Origin: JANXPZ01 sp034678345
GTDB lineage: Bacteria > Eisenbacteria > RBG-16-71-46
Length of the DNA: 9,967 nucleotides
Direction: 5' to 3'
Assembly: GCA_034678345.1 (NCBI GenBank)
Contig: JAXDBZ010000056.1
Span: forward strand, 1 to 9,967
Shown: positions 1-5,366 of the stretch, piece after piece
Layout: each line of letters begins with the position of its first letter
How positions within the stretch are numbered: the stretch's first letter is position 1
Notes under the pieces: generated by a model
Told to the model about the DNA's origin: nothing
Seen by the model: the letters and a program-made list of their open reading frames with translations, nothing else
Databases searched by the model: none
Program-made: the position numbers and the translations under genes

Positions 1-16
1 GTTCGGGGCGCGTACT

Positions 17-45
17 CCCCCCCCCGGTGGGTGGCCGGGGGGGGG
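17..45. repeat. C9/G9 perfect inverted repeat (11-bp GC hairpin)
   Basis: A run of nine C (17-25) plus GG is mirrored by CC plus a run of nine G (37-45). This gives an 11-bp perfect stem around a 7-nt loop, TGGGTGG. It lies about 45 bp past the tonB stop, on the 3' side of the operon. It may be a transcription-stopping or mRNA-protecting structure, but there is no U-tract. The G runs at 37-45, 51-54, 56-61 and 63-65 could alternatively fold as a G-quadruplex on the plus strand. Homopolymer lengths in such DNA are prone to sequencing error. Confidence 0.5.
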
Positions 46-51
46 CGTGCG

Positions 52-81
52 GGGCGGGGGGCGGGCCCCGCCCCCGCGCCC
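52..81 (-). terminator. Possible terminator hairpin after tonB
   Basis: Bases 57-64 pair perfectly with 68-75 (8 bp, 3-nt loop). After a one-base bulge, 52-56 pair with 77-81, giving about 13 bp of nearly pure G-C stem. It starts 8 bp beyond the tonB stop on the minus strand, the position expected for the operon terminator. No T-run follows the stem, so it is not a textbook intrinsic terminator. It could work as a GC-rich 'I-shaped' terminator, or as a 3'-end stabiliser with Rho-dependent termination. Confidence 0.4.
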
Positions 82-88
82 GGAGCGC

Positions 89-817
89 TCAGTGCAGCGT
101 GAACTTCACCGGCACCGCCACCCACACGGCGACCGGCTTGTTGTTCGACAGCGCCGGCTTGAACACCCACTGCCGCACCGCCGCGGTCGCGGCGGCGTCG
201 AGCATCGGGATGGACTTGACCACGCGCGTGTCCTTGACCCGGCCGTCCTTGCCGACCAGCGCCTGGACCATCACGGTGCCGTCGACGCTCGCCTCGCGGG
301 CGAGGTCGGGATACAGCGGCGCCTCCTTGTGGATGGCCTCCGGCAACTCCTCGACGTAGACGTACTCGCCGAACTTCGGCAGCTCCTCCTCCGTCGGCGG
401 GGCGACGACGATCTGCTGGCTGCCGTCGCTGGTGATGTCCGTGGTGGGCATCGCGCGGGCCAGTTCGTCCTGCGAGGCGATCGTCTGCTCCATCGGCGCC
501 TCGGCGTCGGGCACCGGCACCGGCACGCCGACCGTCGGGGCGGCCACCGTCGTGCTGATGGCCACCTGCGGCGGCGCGTCCGTCTTCTGCAGCGGCGGCG
601 GCGCCGAGAGCTCGCGGAAGGGCACGACCACCACCGGGATCTCCTTCTCCTCGCGGGAGAGGATCACGTTCGTCACGAACGAGATCCCGAACGCGACGAA
701 GAGGACCCCGACGGCGCCCATGATGCCCCGGACCATGTACCTCCGGGCCACCTCCATGAGCTCGGGTGCCCCGTAGGGCATGAACTCGAACAGCGTCACA
801 TGCTCGTGGGTCTTCAC
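89..817 (-). CDS. tonB: Energy transducer TonB-family protein
   Basis: This 242-residue inner-membrane-anchored TonB-like protein would carry proton-motive force from an ExbB/ExbD motor to an outer-membrane partner. A short cytoplasmic N-terminus (1-30) precedes one membrane helix (about 31-53). A modest Pro/Val-rich periplasmic linker follows (about 60-145). The C-terminal TonB domain (about 158-242) has the YP motif at 169-170, the core DGTVMVQALVGKDGRV and the end-strand segment AAVRQWVFKPA, ending VKFTLH. I chose the GTG start at 817 because it overlaps the exbD2 stop (GTGA) and has a perfect AAGGAGGT at 827-834, 9 nt upstream. A longer reading to 1021 would run through exbD2. ATG at codon 13 is a less likely start. 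The linker is short compared with classical TonB. It is the last gene of the operon; no TonB-dependent receptor is in the window, so the partner is unknown. The symbol denotes the family. Confidence 0.9.
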   Translation of the reverse strand: MKTHEHVTLFEFMPYGAPELMEVARRYMVRGIMGAVGVLFVAFGISFVTNVILSREEKEIPVVVVPFRELSAPPPLQKTDAPPQVAISTTVAAPTVGVPVPVPDAEAPMEQTIASQDELARAMPTTDITSDGSQQIVVAPPTEEELPKFGEYVYVEELPEAIHKEAPLYPDLAREASVDGTVMVQALVGKDGRVKDTRVVKSIPMLDAAATAAVRQWVFKPALSNNKPVAVWVAVPVKFTLH

Positions 818-1311
818 AGTGTCTCGACCTCCTTCTTCTCCTCGGGGGTCAGCGTACCCAGGGAGAAGCGGGTCAGCTGAGCCAGGTCGAGCTGGTCGAT
901 GAGTTCCACCATGAAGCTGAACTTCGCACCACGATCGATCTTGAGGATGACGATGAGCTCCCGGCTGCCCTGGAACGGCTTGAAGACCGCGTTCAGGCCG
1001 TCGATGCCAGTCCGCGCCCACGGATCACTGCCGCGCTTCCAGAAGATCCGCTCGTCGGGCAGCACCCGCACCGTCATCACCTTGGACTCGGCGACCTCGA
1101 TCTTGGTCTCCTGGTCCGGCGGCAGGTTGATCTCCAGCGCCTGTGGCGTGCGGAAGACCGTGGTCACCATGAAGAAGATGAGGAGCAGGAACGCGATGTC
1201 CACCATCGGCGTCATGTCGATGCGGATGCCGACGCGACGCTTCTTGCGCGAGAACCCCAGCCCCTTCTTCTTGCCGCCTTCTCTTCTTTGCGGGGTGTCG
1301 ACTGCACCCAT
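814..1311 (-). CDS. exbD: ExbD/TolR-family biopolymer transport protein (second copy, exbD2)
   Basis: This 165-residue subunit of an ExbB-ExbD proton-driven motor has a single membrane helix and a periplasmic domain. A basic cytoplasmic N-terminus (KKK at 14-16, RKKRR at 22-26) precedes the ExbD signature IDMTPMVDIAFLLLIFFM (31-48). The family's proton-translocating Asp is D38. The periplasmic domain (about 55-165) contains ILKIDRGAKFSFMVELID and ends in a charged EEKKEVETL tail. The start is the ATG at 1311, with AGGAGG 9 nt upstream; the in-frame GTG at 1317 is only 3 nt from that SD. It lies 28 bp after exbD1 and overlaps tonB by 4 bp. Its N-terminal extension is about 19 residues longer than in exbD1. 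The periplasmic half is strongly diverged from exbD1, although the DNA for the membrane segment is nearly identical (see the repeat entries). Confidence 0.92.
   Translation of the reverse strand: MGAVDTPQRREGGKKKGLGFSRKKRRVGIRIDMTPMVDIAFLLLIFFMVTTVFRTPQALEINLPPDQETKIEVAESKVMTVRVLPDERIFWKRGSDPWARTGIDGLNAVFKPFQGSRELIVILKIDRGAKFSFMVELIDQLDLAQLTRFSLGTLTPEEKKEVETL
827..834 (-). promoter_or_regulatory. Perfect Shine-Dalgarno of tonB inside exbD2
   Basis: The minus strand reads AAGGAGGT, a full anti-SD match 9 nt before the GTG at 817. It lies inside the last codons of exbD2 (encoding KKEV). It fixes the tonB start and implies translational coupling through the 4-bp GTGA overlap. Confidence 0.8.
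1168..1245. repeat. exbD copy B of a 78-bp near-identical repeat
   Basis: This segment of exbD2 encodes the basic cytoplasmic end plus the membrane helix. It matches 1724-1801 in exbD1 at 75 of 78 positions, including one uninterrupted 43-bp identity. The differences are one synonymous change (Leu CTC/CTG) and two that change residues (Ser/Arg and Ile/Val). Confidence 0.9.
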
Positions 1312-1320
1312 GAACACTCA

Positions 1321-1326
1321 CCTCCT
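1321..1326 (-). promoter_or_regulatory. Shine-Dalgarno deciding the exbD2 start
   Basis: The minus strand has AGGAGG with 9 nt to the ATG at 1311 but only 3 nt to the in-frame GTG at 1317. The spacing therefore supports the ATG, and a product beginning MGAVDTPQ. Confidence 0.75.
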
Positions 1327-1339
1327 GACGGGCTGGGGG

Positions 1340-1810
1340 TTACTTCTCCTTCACCTGCCGGAACGCGCCGGCCTCTGCCTTGAGGTTCGTCTGAACGTTG
1401 AACCGGGTGGCCTTCGATTCCTGCAGCCCCGCCATCATGTCCGCCATGAGGCCGTACGACGCCTCCTTGTCCATCTTGACCAGGACGCGGGCGGCGGGGT
1501 TCGCGGCGCGGGCGTTGCTGAGGACCATGCCGAGGTCCGTGGCCACCGCCTCTGGGGCCACCTCCCGCACTACTTCGTTGCCCCCCTGCCGGTACACGAC
1601 CTTGATCGTCGGCGTCTTCGTCACCGAGACGACGATGATGTCCGTCTCGGGCGACTTCGCCTCGGAGCTGGAGTCCGGCAGGTCGATCTTGTCCTTCTCC
1701 GGCGGCGCGAACTGCGTCGTCGACATGAAGAAGATCAGGAGCAGGAACGCGATGTCCACCATCGGCGTCATGTCGATGCTGATGCCGATGCGACGCTTCT
1801 TCTTCAGCAT
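1340..1810 (-). CDS. exbD: ExbD/TolR-family biopolymer transport protein (first copy, exbD1)
   Basis: This 156-residue ExbD/TolR-type subunit has one membrane helix and a periplasmic domain. The N-terminus MLKKKRRIGIS is short and basic. The ExbD signature IDMTPMVDIAFLLLIFFM spans 12-29, with the conserved proton-path Asp at D19. A periplasmic domain of about 125 residues includes the stretch AARVLVKMDKEASYG (about 107-121), where the ExbD fold usually has its 'hV..D....Y' strand. The ATG at 1810 is 12 bp after the exbB stop, with a modest GGGAAG upstream. Paired ExbD-type genes behind a single ExbB also occur in Myxococcus AglRQS and in Bacteroidota ton loci, where the two subunits probably form heteromeric or alternative stators. 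Which of these applies here cannot be read from sequence. Confidence 0.93.
   Translation of the reverse strand: MLKKKRRIGISIDMTPMVDIAFLLLIFFMSTTQFAPPEKDKIDLPDSSSEAKSPETDIIVVSVTKTPTIKVVYRQGGNEVVREVAPEAVATDLGMVLSNARAANPAARVLVKMDKEASYGLMADMMAGLQESKATRFNVQTNLKAEAGAFRQVKEK
1724..1801. repeat. exbD copy A of a 78-bp near-identical repeat
   Basis: This is the partner of 1168-1245, in the 5' end of exbD1. The identity stops abruptly outside the basic/membrane segment, and the downstream halves of the two genes do not align at the DNA level by eye. Confidence 0.9.
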
Positions 1811-1822
1811 GTTCGCGCTTCC

Positions 1823-2569
1823 CTACTTCTGCGCGCCGGCGGCGTGCGCCGACAGCAGCTGGATCGCCTCGTAGGAGGCCTCGTCCATCATGTAGCTGAA
1901 GTTGTCCACCCGCGTCACGAAGACGTTGTACATGACGATGCCGAGGATGGCCACGAACAGGCCGCCGGCCGTGTTCACGAGCGCCTCGGAGATGCCGATG
2001 GCGAGCTTGGTGGCGTCCACTGCGCCCGTGTGGCCGAGGGCGGCGAACGCGCGGATCATGCCGATGGTCGTACCGAGCAGGCCCACCATGGTGCCGATCG
2101 AGGCGATGGTCGAGAGGCCGATCAGGTTCCGCTCGAGGAGCGGCACCTCGAGGCCGTTGGCCTCCTGGATGGCCGCCTGCGTCTCCGCCACCACCTTCTC
2201 CTTCGGCGCCCCCTCCTTGAGCAGCAGCGTGTAGCGCTCCAGGCCGGCGCGGATGACGTTCGCCGCCGAGCCGCGCTGCTTCGAGCACTCCCCGATCGCG
2301 CCCTGCACGTCACCGTCGCGCAGCCGCTTGCGCACGTTGTTCAGGAACGTCGGGAGCGGGCCCTTGCCCTGCGCCTTGTGCAGGCTCAGCATGCGCTCGA
2401 TGACGAAGGCGATCTGCAGGATGAGCAGCAGGATCAGCAGGGAGACCAGCGGGCCGGCCTTCTTCATCTCCTCGCCGTACGGGCCGATGAGCAGGGGCAG
2501 GTTGTACCAGATGCCGAACGACACCAACGCGGCGACGACGACAGCGACAGGGACGACGAGACGTCTCAT
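1823..2569 (-). CDS. exbB: MotA/TolQ/ExbB proton channel family protein
   Basis: This 248-residue inner-membrane protein forms the proton-conducting stator core with ExbD. Apparent helices lie at about 4-28, 40-60, 147-172 and 194-218, with a cytoplasmic loop between the second and third. Family landmarks are GTMVGLLGTTIGMIRAF (159-175) and ALVNTAGGLFVAILGIVMYNVF (196-217), which carry the polar Thr/Ser residues that line the channel. The usual Pro of the AIP element in the last helix is replaced (AILG), a subfamily trait. The extra N-terminal helix also differs from short TolQ. The start is the ATG at 2569, with GGAGGAAGGA 7 nt upstream. It lies 164 bp after the preceding STAS gene and 12 bp before exbD1. 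The ton sub-block could have its own expression, but I found no convincing promoter in that gap. Confidence 0.94.
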   Translation of the reverse strand: MRRLVVPVAVVVAALVSFGIWYNLPLLIGPYGEEMKKAGPLVSLLILLLILQIAFVIERMLSLHKAQGKGPLPTFLNNVRKRLRDGDVQGAIGECSKQRGSAANVIRAGLERYTLLLKEGAPKEKVVAETQAAIQEANGLEVPLLERNLIGLSTIASIGTMVGLLGTTIGMIRAFAALGHTGAVDATKLAIGISEALVNTAGGLFVAILGIVMYNVFVTRVDNFSYMMDEASYEAIQLLSAHAAGAQK

Positions 2570-2701
2570 GCTCAGTTCCTTCCTCCATGCCCGGCGCGCG
2601 TCCTCCGACGCCGGCCCGGGCCGGTTGCTGGGTTCGGGCAGGTCGCCCCGCCCCCCTGGACACGCGGCGGAGACCGCCCGCGCCCCTGTTGATCACGATC
2701 G

Positions 2702-2724
2702 CGCCCGCCCGGTCGGCGGGGGCG
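2702..2724 (-). terminator. Intercistronic GC hairpin after the second STAS gene
   Basis: Bases 2704-2709 pair with 2715-2720 and the stem continues outward after a bulge (2702-2703 with 2723-2724). It begins 10 nt beyond the STAS stop at 2734. There is no U-run. It may be an attenuator, a processing site or an mRNA stabiliser that sets different levels of the upstream STAS and downstream exbB messages. The rest of the 2570-2733 gap holds only GC-rich sequence and the exbB SD. Confidence 0.35.
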
Positions 2725-2733
2725 AGCCCTACT

Positions 2734-3075
2734 TCAATCCGCGAAGGCCGCCAGTGCCTCGTCCTCGGCCTCGTGGTGATCGAACACCATGATGAGCTTC
2801 GTCATGGTGAAGAGGTCCTTCAGCCGCTTGCCCAGCCCGCAGAGCTTGATCTCTCCGCCGCGCCCGCGGTAGTTGGCGTAGCCGCGCATCAGCACGCCGA
2901 GGGCCGTCGAGTTCAGCGCCTGGCACTCCGACAGATTCAAGACCAGGTGCTTGTTCCCCGCAGCGGCCTCGTCCATGATGGCCTTCTGCAGATCGTCCGT
3001 CTCGGTGTCCCCGAAGAAGCTCCCTTTCGGATAGAGGACCACGATGCTCTGGACCTGCCTACGGCGTACCGCCAT
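2734..3075 (-). CDS. STAS-domain protein (anti-sigma-factor antagonist type), copy 1
   Basis: This 113-residue protein is a single STAS domain with no other module. The family (SpoIIAA, RsbV) works in the cytoplasm as phospho-regulated partner-switch proteins: the unphosphorylated form binds an anti-sigma kinase or another partner. Visible landmarks are HLVLNLSE (43-50), then LNSTALGVL (54-62) with the candidate phospho-serine S56, GRGGEIKLCGLGKRL (71-85), and the C-terminal helix with LIMVFDHHEAEDEAL (94-108). The usual acidic residue before the Ser is Asn (N55), and the usual Gly is Ala (A58). The start is ATG 3075 with GGAGG 8 nt or so upstream. It is 57 bp downstream of a paralogue and 164 bp upstream of exbB. 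No serine kinase or PP2C phosphatase is in the window, so its switch partner is unknown. Confidence 0.88.
   Translation of the reverse strand: MAVRRRQVQSIVVLYPKGSFFGDTETDDLQKAIMDEAAAGNKHLVLNLSECQALNSTALGVLMRGYANYRGRGGEIKLCGLGKRLKDLFTMTKLIMVFDHHEAEDEALAAFAD
2888..2915. repeat. 28-bp phosphosite repeat, STAS copy 1
   Basis: The 28 bp here match 3299-3326 in the other STAS gene with one mismatch. They encode FNSTALGVLI-type sequence around the candidate phospho-serine (2 residues differ at the ends when read in full). This supports a tandem-duplication origin. Confidence 0.75.
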
Positions 3076-3103
3076 GCCCGCCCCTCCGGTCGCCGGCCGG
3101 CGC

Positions 3104-3120
3104 CCCCGCCCGCGGCGGGG
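3104..3120 (-). terminator. Intercistronic hairpin between the two STAS genes
   Basis: A perfect 7-bp stem (CCCCGCC 3104-3110 with GGCGGGG 3114-3120) encloses a 3-nt loop, 12 nt past the stop of the upstream STAS gene. The 12-bp perfect palindrome CGCCGGCCGGCG (3091-3102) lies beside it. There is no U-tract. This may be a processing or attenuation element, or the palindrome could be a protein site. Chance in GC-rich DNA cannot be excluded. Confidence 0.35.
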
Positions 3121-3132
3121 TTCGCCGACCCG

Positions 3133-3480
3133 TCAGACGGCCCCCTTGTCCGCGAAACCCGCGATCGCCTGCTCCTCGCTGGCATAGACGTCGAAGACGA
3201 GCGAGAGTTTCGTGATCACGAAGATGTTCTCGATGCGCTTGTCCACCGAGCACAGCTTCATCTGCCCGCCGCGACGGACGTAGCTCGTGTGCGCGGAGAT
3301 CAGCACGCCCAGGGCCGTCGAGTTCACGTGCTGCACCTGGGCCAGGTTCACGATGAGGTGCCGGTTGCCGCCCTCGGCCAGCTTCTTGATCGTCCGGTCG
3401 AGATCCTCGGTCTCCTCGCCCCCGGTGAGGTAGCCGTGCGGCATGATGATGGCGATGCTGCCGACCTCGCGCTGCTTCAT
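3133..3480 (-). CDS. STAS-domain protein (anti-sigma-factor antagonist type), copy 2
   Basis: This 115-residue single-domain STAS protein is a paralogue of the next gene. Landmarks are a GGxETEDLDR segment (20-29), HLIVNLAQV (41-49), VNSTALGVL (52-60) with candidate phospho-serine S54, RRGGQMKLCSVDKRI (69-83) and LVFDVYASEEQAI (94-106). As in the paralogue, Asn replaces the common Asp before the Ser, and Ala replaces Gly. The start ATG at 3480 lies 10 bp after the TPR stop, with a GGGGGA SD-like stretch about 7 nt upstream, so it is almost certainly cotranscribed. By family it is cytoplasmic. Possible partners are the other STAS protein, an off-site anti-sigma kinase, or the cytoplasmic face of ExbB/ExbD; none of these is shown by the sequence. 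Confidence 0.88.
   Translation of the reverse strand: MKQREVGSIAIIMPHGYLTGGEETEDLDRTIKKLAEGGNRHLIVNLAQVQHVNSTALGVLISAHTSYVRRGGQMKLCSVDKRIENIFVITKLSLVFDVYASEEQAIAGFADKGAV
3299..3326. repeat. 28-bp phosphosite repeat, STAS copy 2
   Basis: This is the partner of 2888-2915, with 27 of 28 bases identical and centred on the codons for NSTALGVLI. The flanking DNA of the two genes is clearly diverged. Confidence 0.75.
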
Positions 3481-3490
3481 CTGGTTCCCC

Positions 3491-5344
3491 CTACCTCGCT
3501 CCGCCCTCGAGCAGCCTCAGCCCGTTGCGAGCGTCCGTGCTGCCCGGGTTCAGCGCCAGCACCCGCCGGTAGTTCTCCGCCGCCTTCGCCCGGTTGCCCG
3601 AGTTCTGGTACCCCTGCGCCAGCCACAGCAGCGTGTTCGGGTCCTGCGGGTTGATCGCCGCCGACTGCTCCAGATAATCGATCGCCTGGGCGTACTCGCG
3701 CCGCAGCAGCCGGTAGTAGCCGAGCTGCTGCAGGGCAATGCCCTTGTTCGCCGTGCTGCCGCTCTCCAGCGCCACGACCTGCTCGAACTCCTCCTCCGCC
3801 CGCCCCGTCGAATCCACCTGGGAGTAGAGCAGTCCCAGCCAGAAGCGCCGCTCCGGCTTCTCGGGGCCGAAGGCGACGGCCTGCCGCATCGCCTCGAGGG
3901 CCTCCGGCATGCGACCCAGCTCGCGGTCGGCCAAACCCACGTAGTAGTAGGCCTCGTCATTGCCCGGGTCAAGGGCCAGCCGGTGCGCGAAGACCTCGAT
4001 GGCGGACTCGTACAGCGGCGCCGCGGCCGCACGGTCCGTCTTGGCCAGGTCGGTGGCCTGCGCGTAGCGGATCTTGCCGATCTCGTTCAGCGCCACCGCC
4101 GCCAGCTTCGTCGTGGAGTCGCGGTCCACGATGCTGGCGTAGAGCGACTCGGCGCGCGCCGCGTTCCGCTGGATGGTCATCATCCGCGCCAGCCGGTACA
4201 CGTCCTCGGGCGCCAGGTCGCTGCCCGCCCGCTCGTAGTCCGCCGCCGCCAGGTCGTACTCGCGCCGATCGATCCGCAGGCGCGCCCGCACCGAGAACAT
4301 CTCCTTCGTCTTGTCGCCGAGCTCCTCGGCCTTCACCAGCGCCTCGAGCGCCTCCTGCTTGAGGGTCGAGTCCCGCTCGGCGAGCTCGAGGAAGTAGTAG
4401 GTGCGCCCCAGCACGCTCCAGCCCTTGGGGTCCTCGGGCATCAGCTGCACGTACTTCTCGAGCGGGCCCCGCGCCTCGACATAGCGCCGCGGATCCGCCT
4501 TGCCCGAGCGGTAGAGCAGCTCGCCCAGGGCGTACTGCGCCGCCGGGTACTCGGGATCGCGCGCCACCACCCACTGGAACTCCTCGAGGGCCGAGACGTA
4601 GCGCTGGCCGTAGTACAGGGCCTTGCCGAGGGCGAAGTGCAGGTCCACGTCCCCGGAGTCAAGGGCCACCGCCGACTGGTACTCCGGGTAGGCCAGATCG
4701 AAGGTGCCGCGCCGCACGTAGAAGTCCCCGAGCGCCCGGTGCGTGGCCGGGTCATCCGGCGACTCCTGCACCGCGGTGGTGTACCAGATGCCGGCGTCCC
4801 GCAGCGAGTCCCGCGCCGCGGCGATGTCACCCAGGGCGATCAGGAAGCGCGGCCGCCACCTCGACCCCCAGTTGAGCCCGCGGTTCGCCGAGGCCACCGC
4901 CTCGGCATACCGCCCGAGCTCGGTCAGGGCGGCCGCCAGGCTCAGCTGCGCCTCCGGGTAGCGCCGATCCAGCTCGGCGGCGCGCTGCAGATGCGGCACC
5001 GCCTCCTCGTACTTCTCCTGCTGCCGCAGCACCTCGCCCTTGCCGTAGTGGGCCATGGCCAGCTGGTCGTCCATCCGCTCCGCCAGCTCGAACGCCTCCA
5101 TCGCCCGGGCGAGCTGGTGCCGCCTCAGGTGCACGAGCCCGACGCCCGCGCGGCCCTCCGCCACGCCCTGCGACGCGGCCTGCTCGAAGAAGCGCACCGC
5201 CTCGTCCAGCTTGCCGGCCTGGAGCGCCGTGCGCCCGTCGCGCAGGGCATCCGCCCGCGCCGTCGCGGGCACCACCATGGCCAACAGCCCGGCCAGCAGC
5301 ACCGGCGTCCAGCACCAGGTTCCGATTCGGTTCGGGGTTCTCAT
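3491..5344 (-). CDS. Exported tetratricopeptide (TPR) repeat protein
   Basis: This 617-residue protein is built mostly of TPR helix pairs, which act as protein-interaction scaffolds. The N-terminus is a signal peptide: hydrophobic PVLLAGLLAMVVPA (about 14-27), then ATARA, with cleavage likely before D32. It should therefore be periplasmic or surface-exposed. TPR-like repeats begin at about 32 (ALRDGRTALQAGKLDEAVRF) and recur at about 94, 128, 203, 237, 267, 464, 503, 536 and 570-603. The last are the most canonical (ALNPGSTDARNGL). A looser helical stretch at 310-450 separates two TPR blocks. The ATG at 5344 is 22 bp after the pstS-like stop. Its best SD (AGGAG) is about 16 nt away, which is too far, so expression may rely on coupling. 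It probably scaffolds the PstS-like lipoprotein or a TonB-linked envelope complex; this is inferred from context only. No catalytic domain is visible. Confidence 0.9.
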   Translation of the reverse strand: MRTPNRIGTWCWTPVLLAGLLAMVVPATARADALRDGRTALQAGKLDEAVRFFEQAASQGVAEGRAGVGLVHLRRHQLARAMEAFELAERMDDQLAMAHYGKGEVLRQQEKYEEAVPHLQRAAELDRRYPEAQLSLAAALTELGRYAEAVASANRGLNWGSRWRPRFLIALGDIAAARDSLRDAGIWYTTAVQESPDDPATHRALGDFYVRRGTFDLAYPEYQSAVALDSGDVDLHFALGKALYYGQRYVSALEEFQWVVARDPEYPAAQYALGELLYRSGKADPRRYVEARGPLEKYVQLMPEDPKGWSVLGRTYYFLELAERDSTLKQEALEALVKAEELGDKTKEMFSVRARLRIDRREYDLAAADYERAGSDLAPEDVYRLARMMTIQRNAARAESLYASIVDRDSTTKLAAVALNEIGKIRYAQATDLAKTDRAAAAPLYESAIEVFAHRLALDPGNDEAYYYVGLADRELGRMPEALEAMRQAVAFGPEKPERRFWLGLLYSQVDSTGRAEEEFEQVVALESGSTANKGIALQQLGYYRLLRREYAQAIDYLEQSAAINPQDPNTLLWLAQGYQNSGNRAKAAENYRRVLALNPGSTDARNGLRLLEGGAR

Positions 5345-5366
5345 GGGGATCCGGTCCGTTCTCCTG

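Noticed and set aside
89..1021. 310-residue reading of TonB starting at 1021
   Set aside because: The extra N-terminal part lies in another frame of exbD2 and is Arg/Pro-rich. The GTG at 817 has a perfect SD and a GTGA overlap.
814..2569. Gliding-motility AglRQS assignment for exbB-exbD-exbD
   Set aside because: The gene layout matches, but no other Agl/Glt gene is present and a TonB gene follows. It is used only as an analogy.
899..2692. 597-codon plus-strand frame across exbD/exbB
   Set aside because: It covers three well-supported minus-strand genes; its product is low-complexity Arg/His/Asp repeats and has no promoter or SD.
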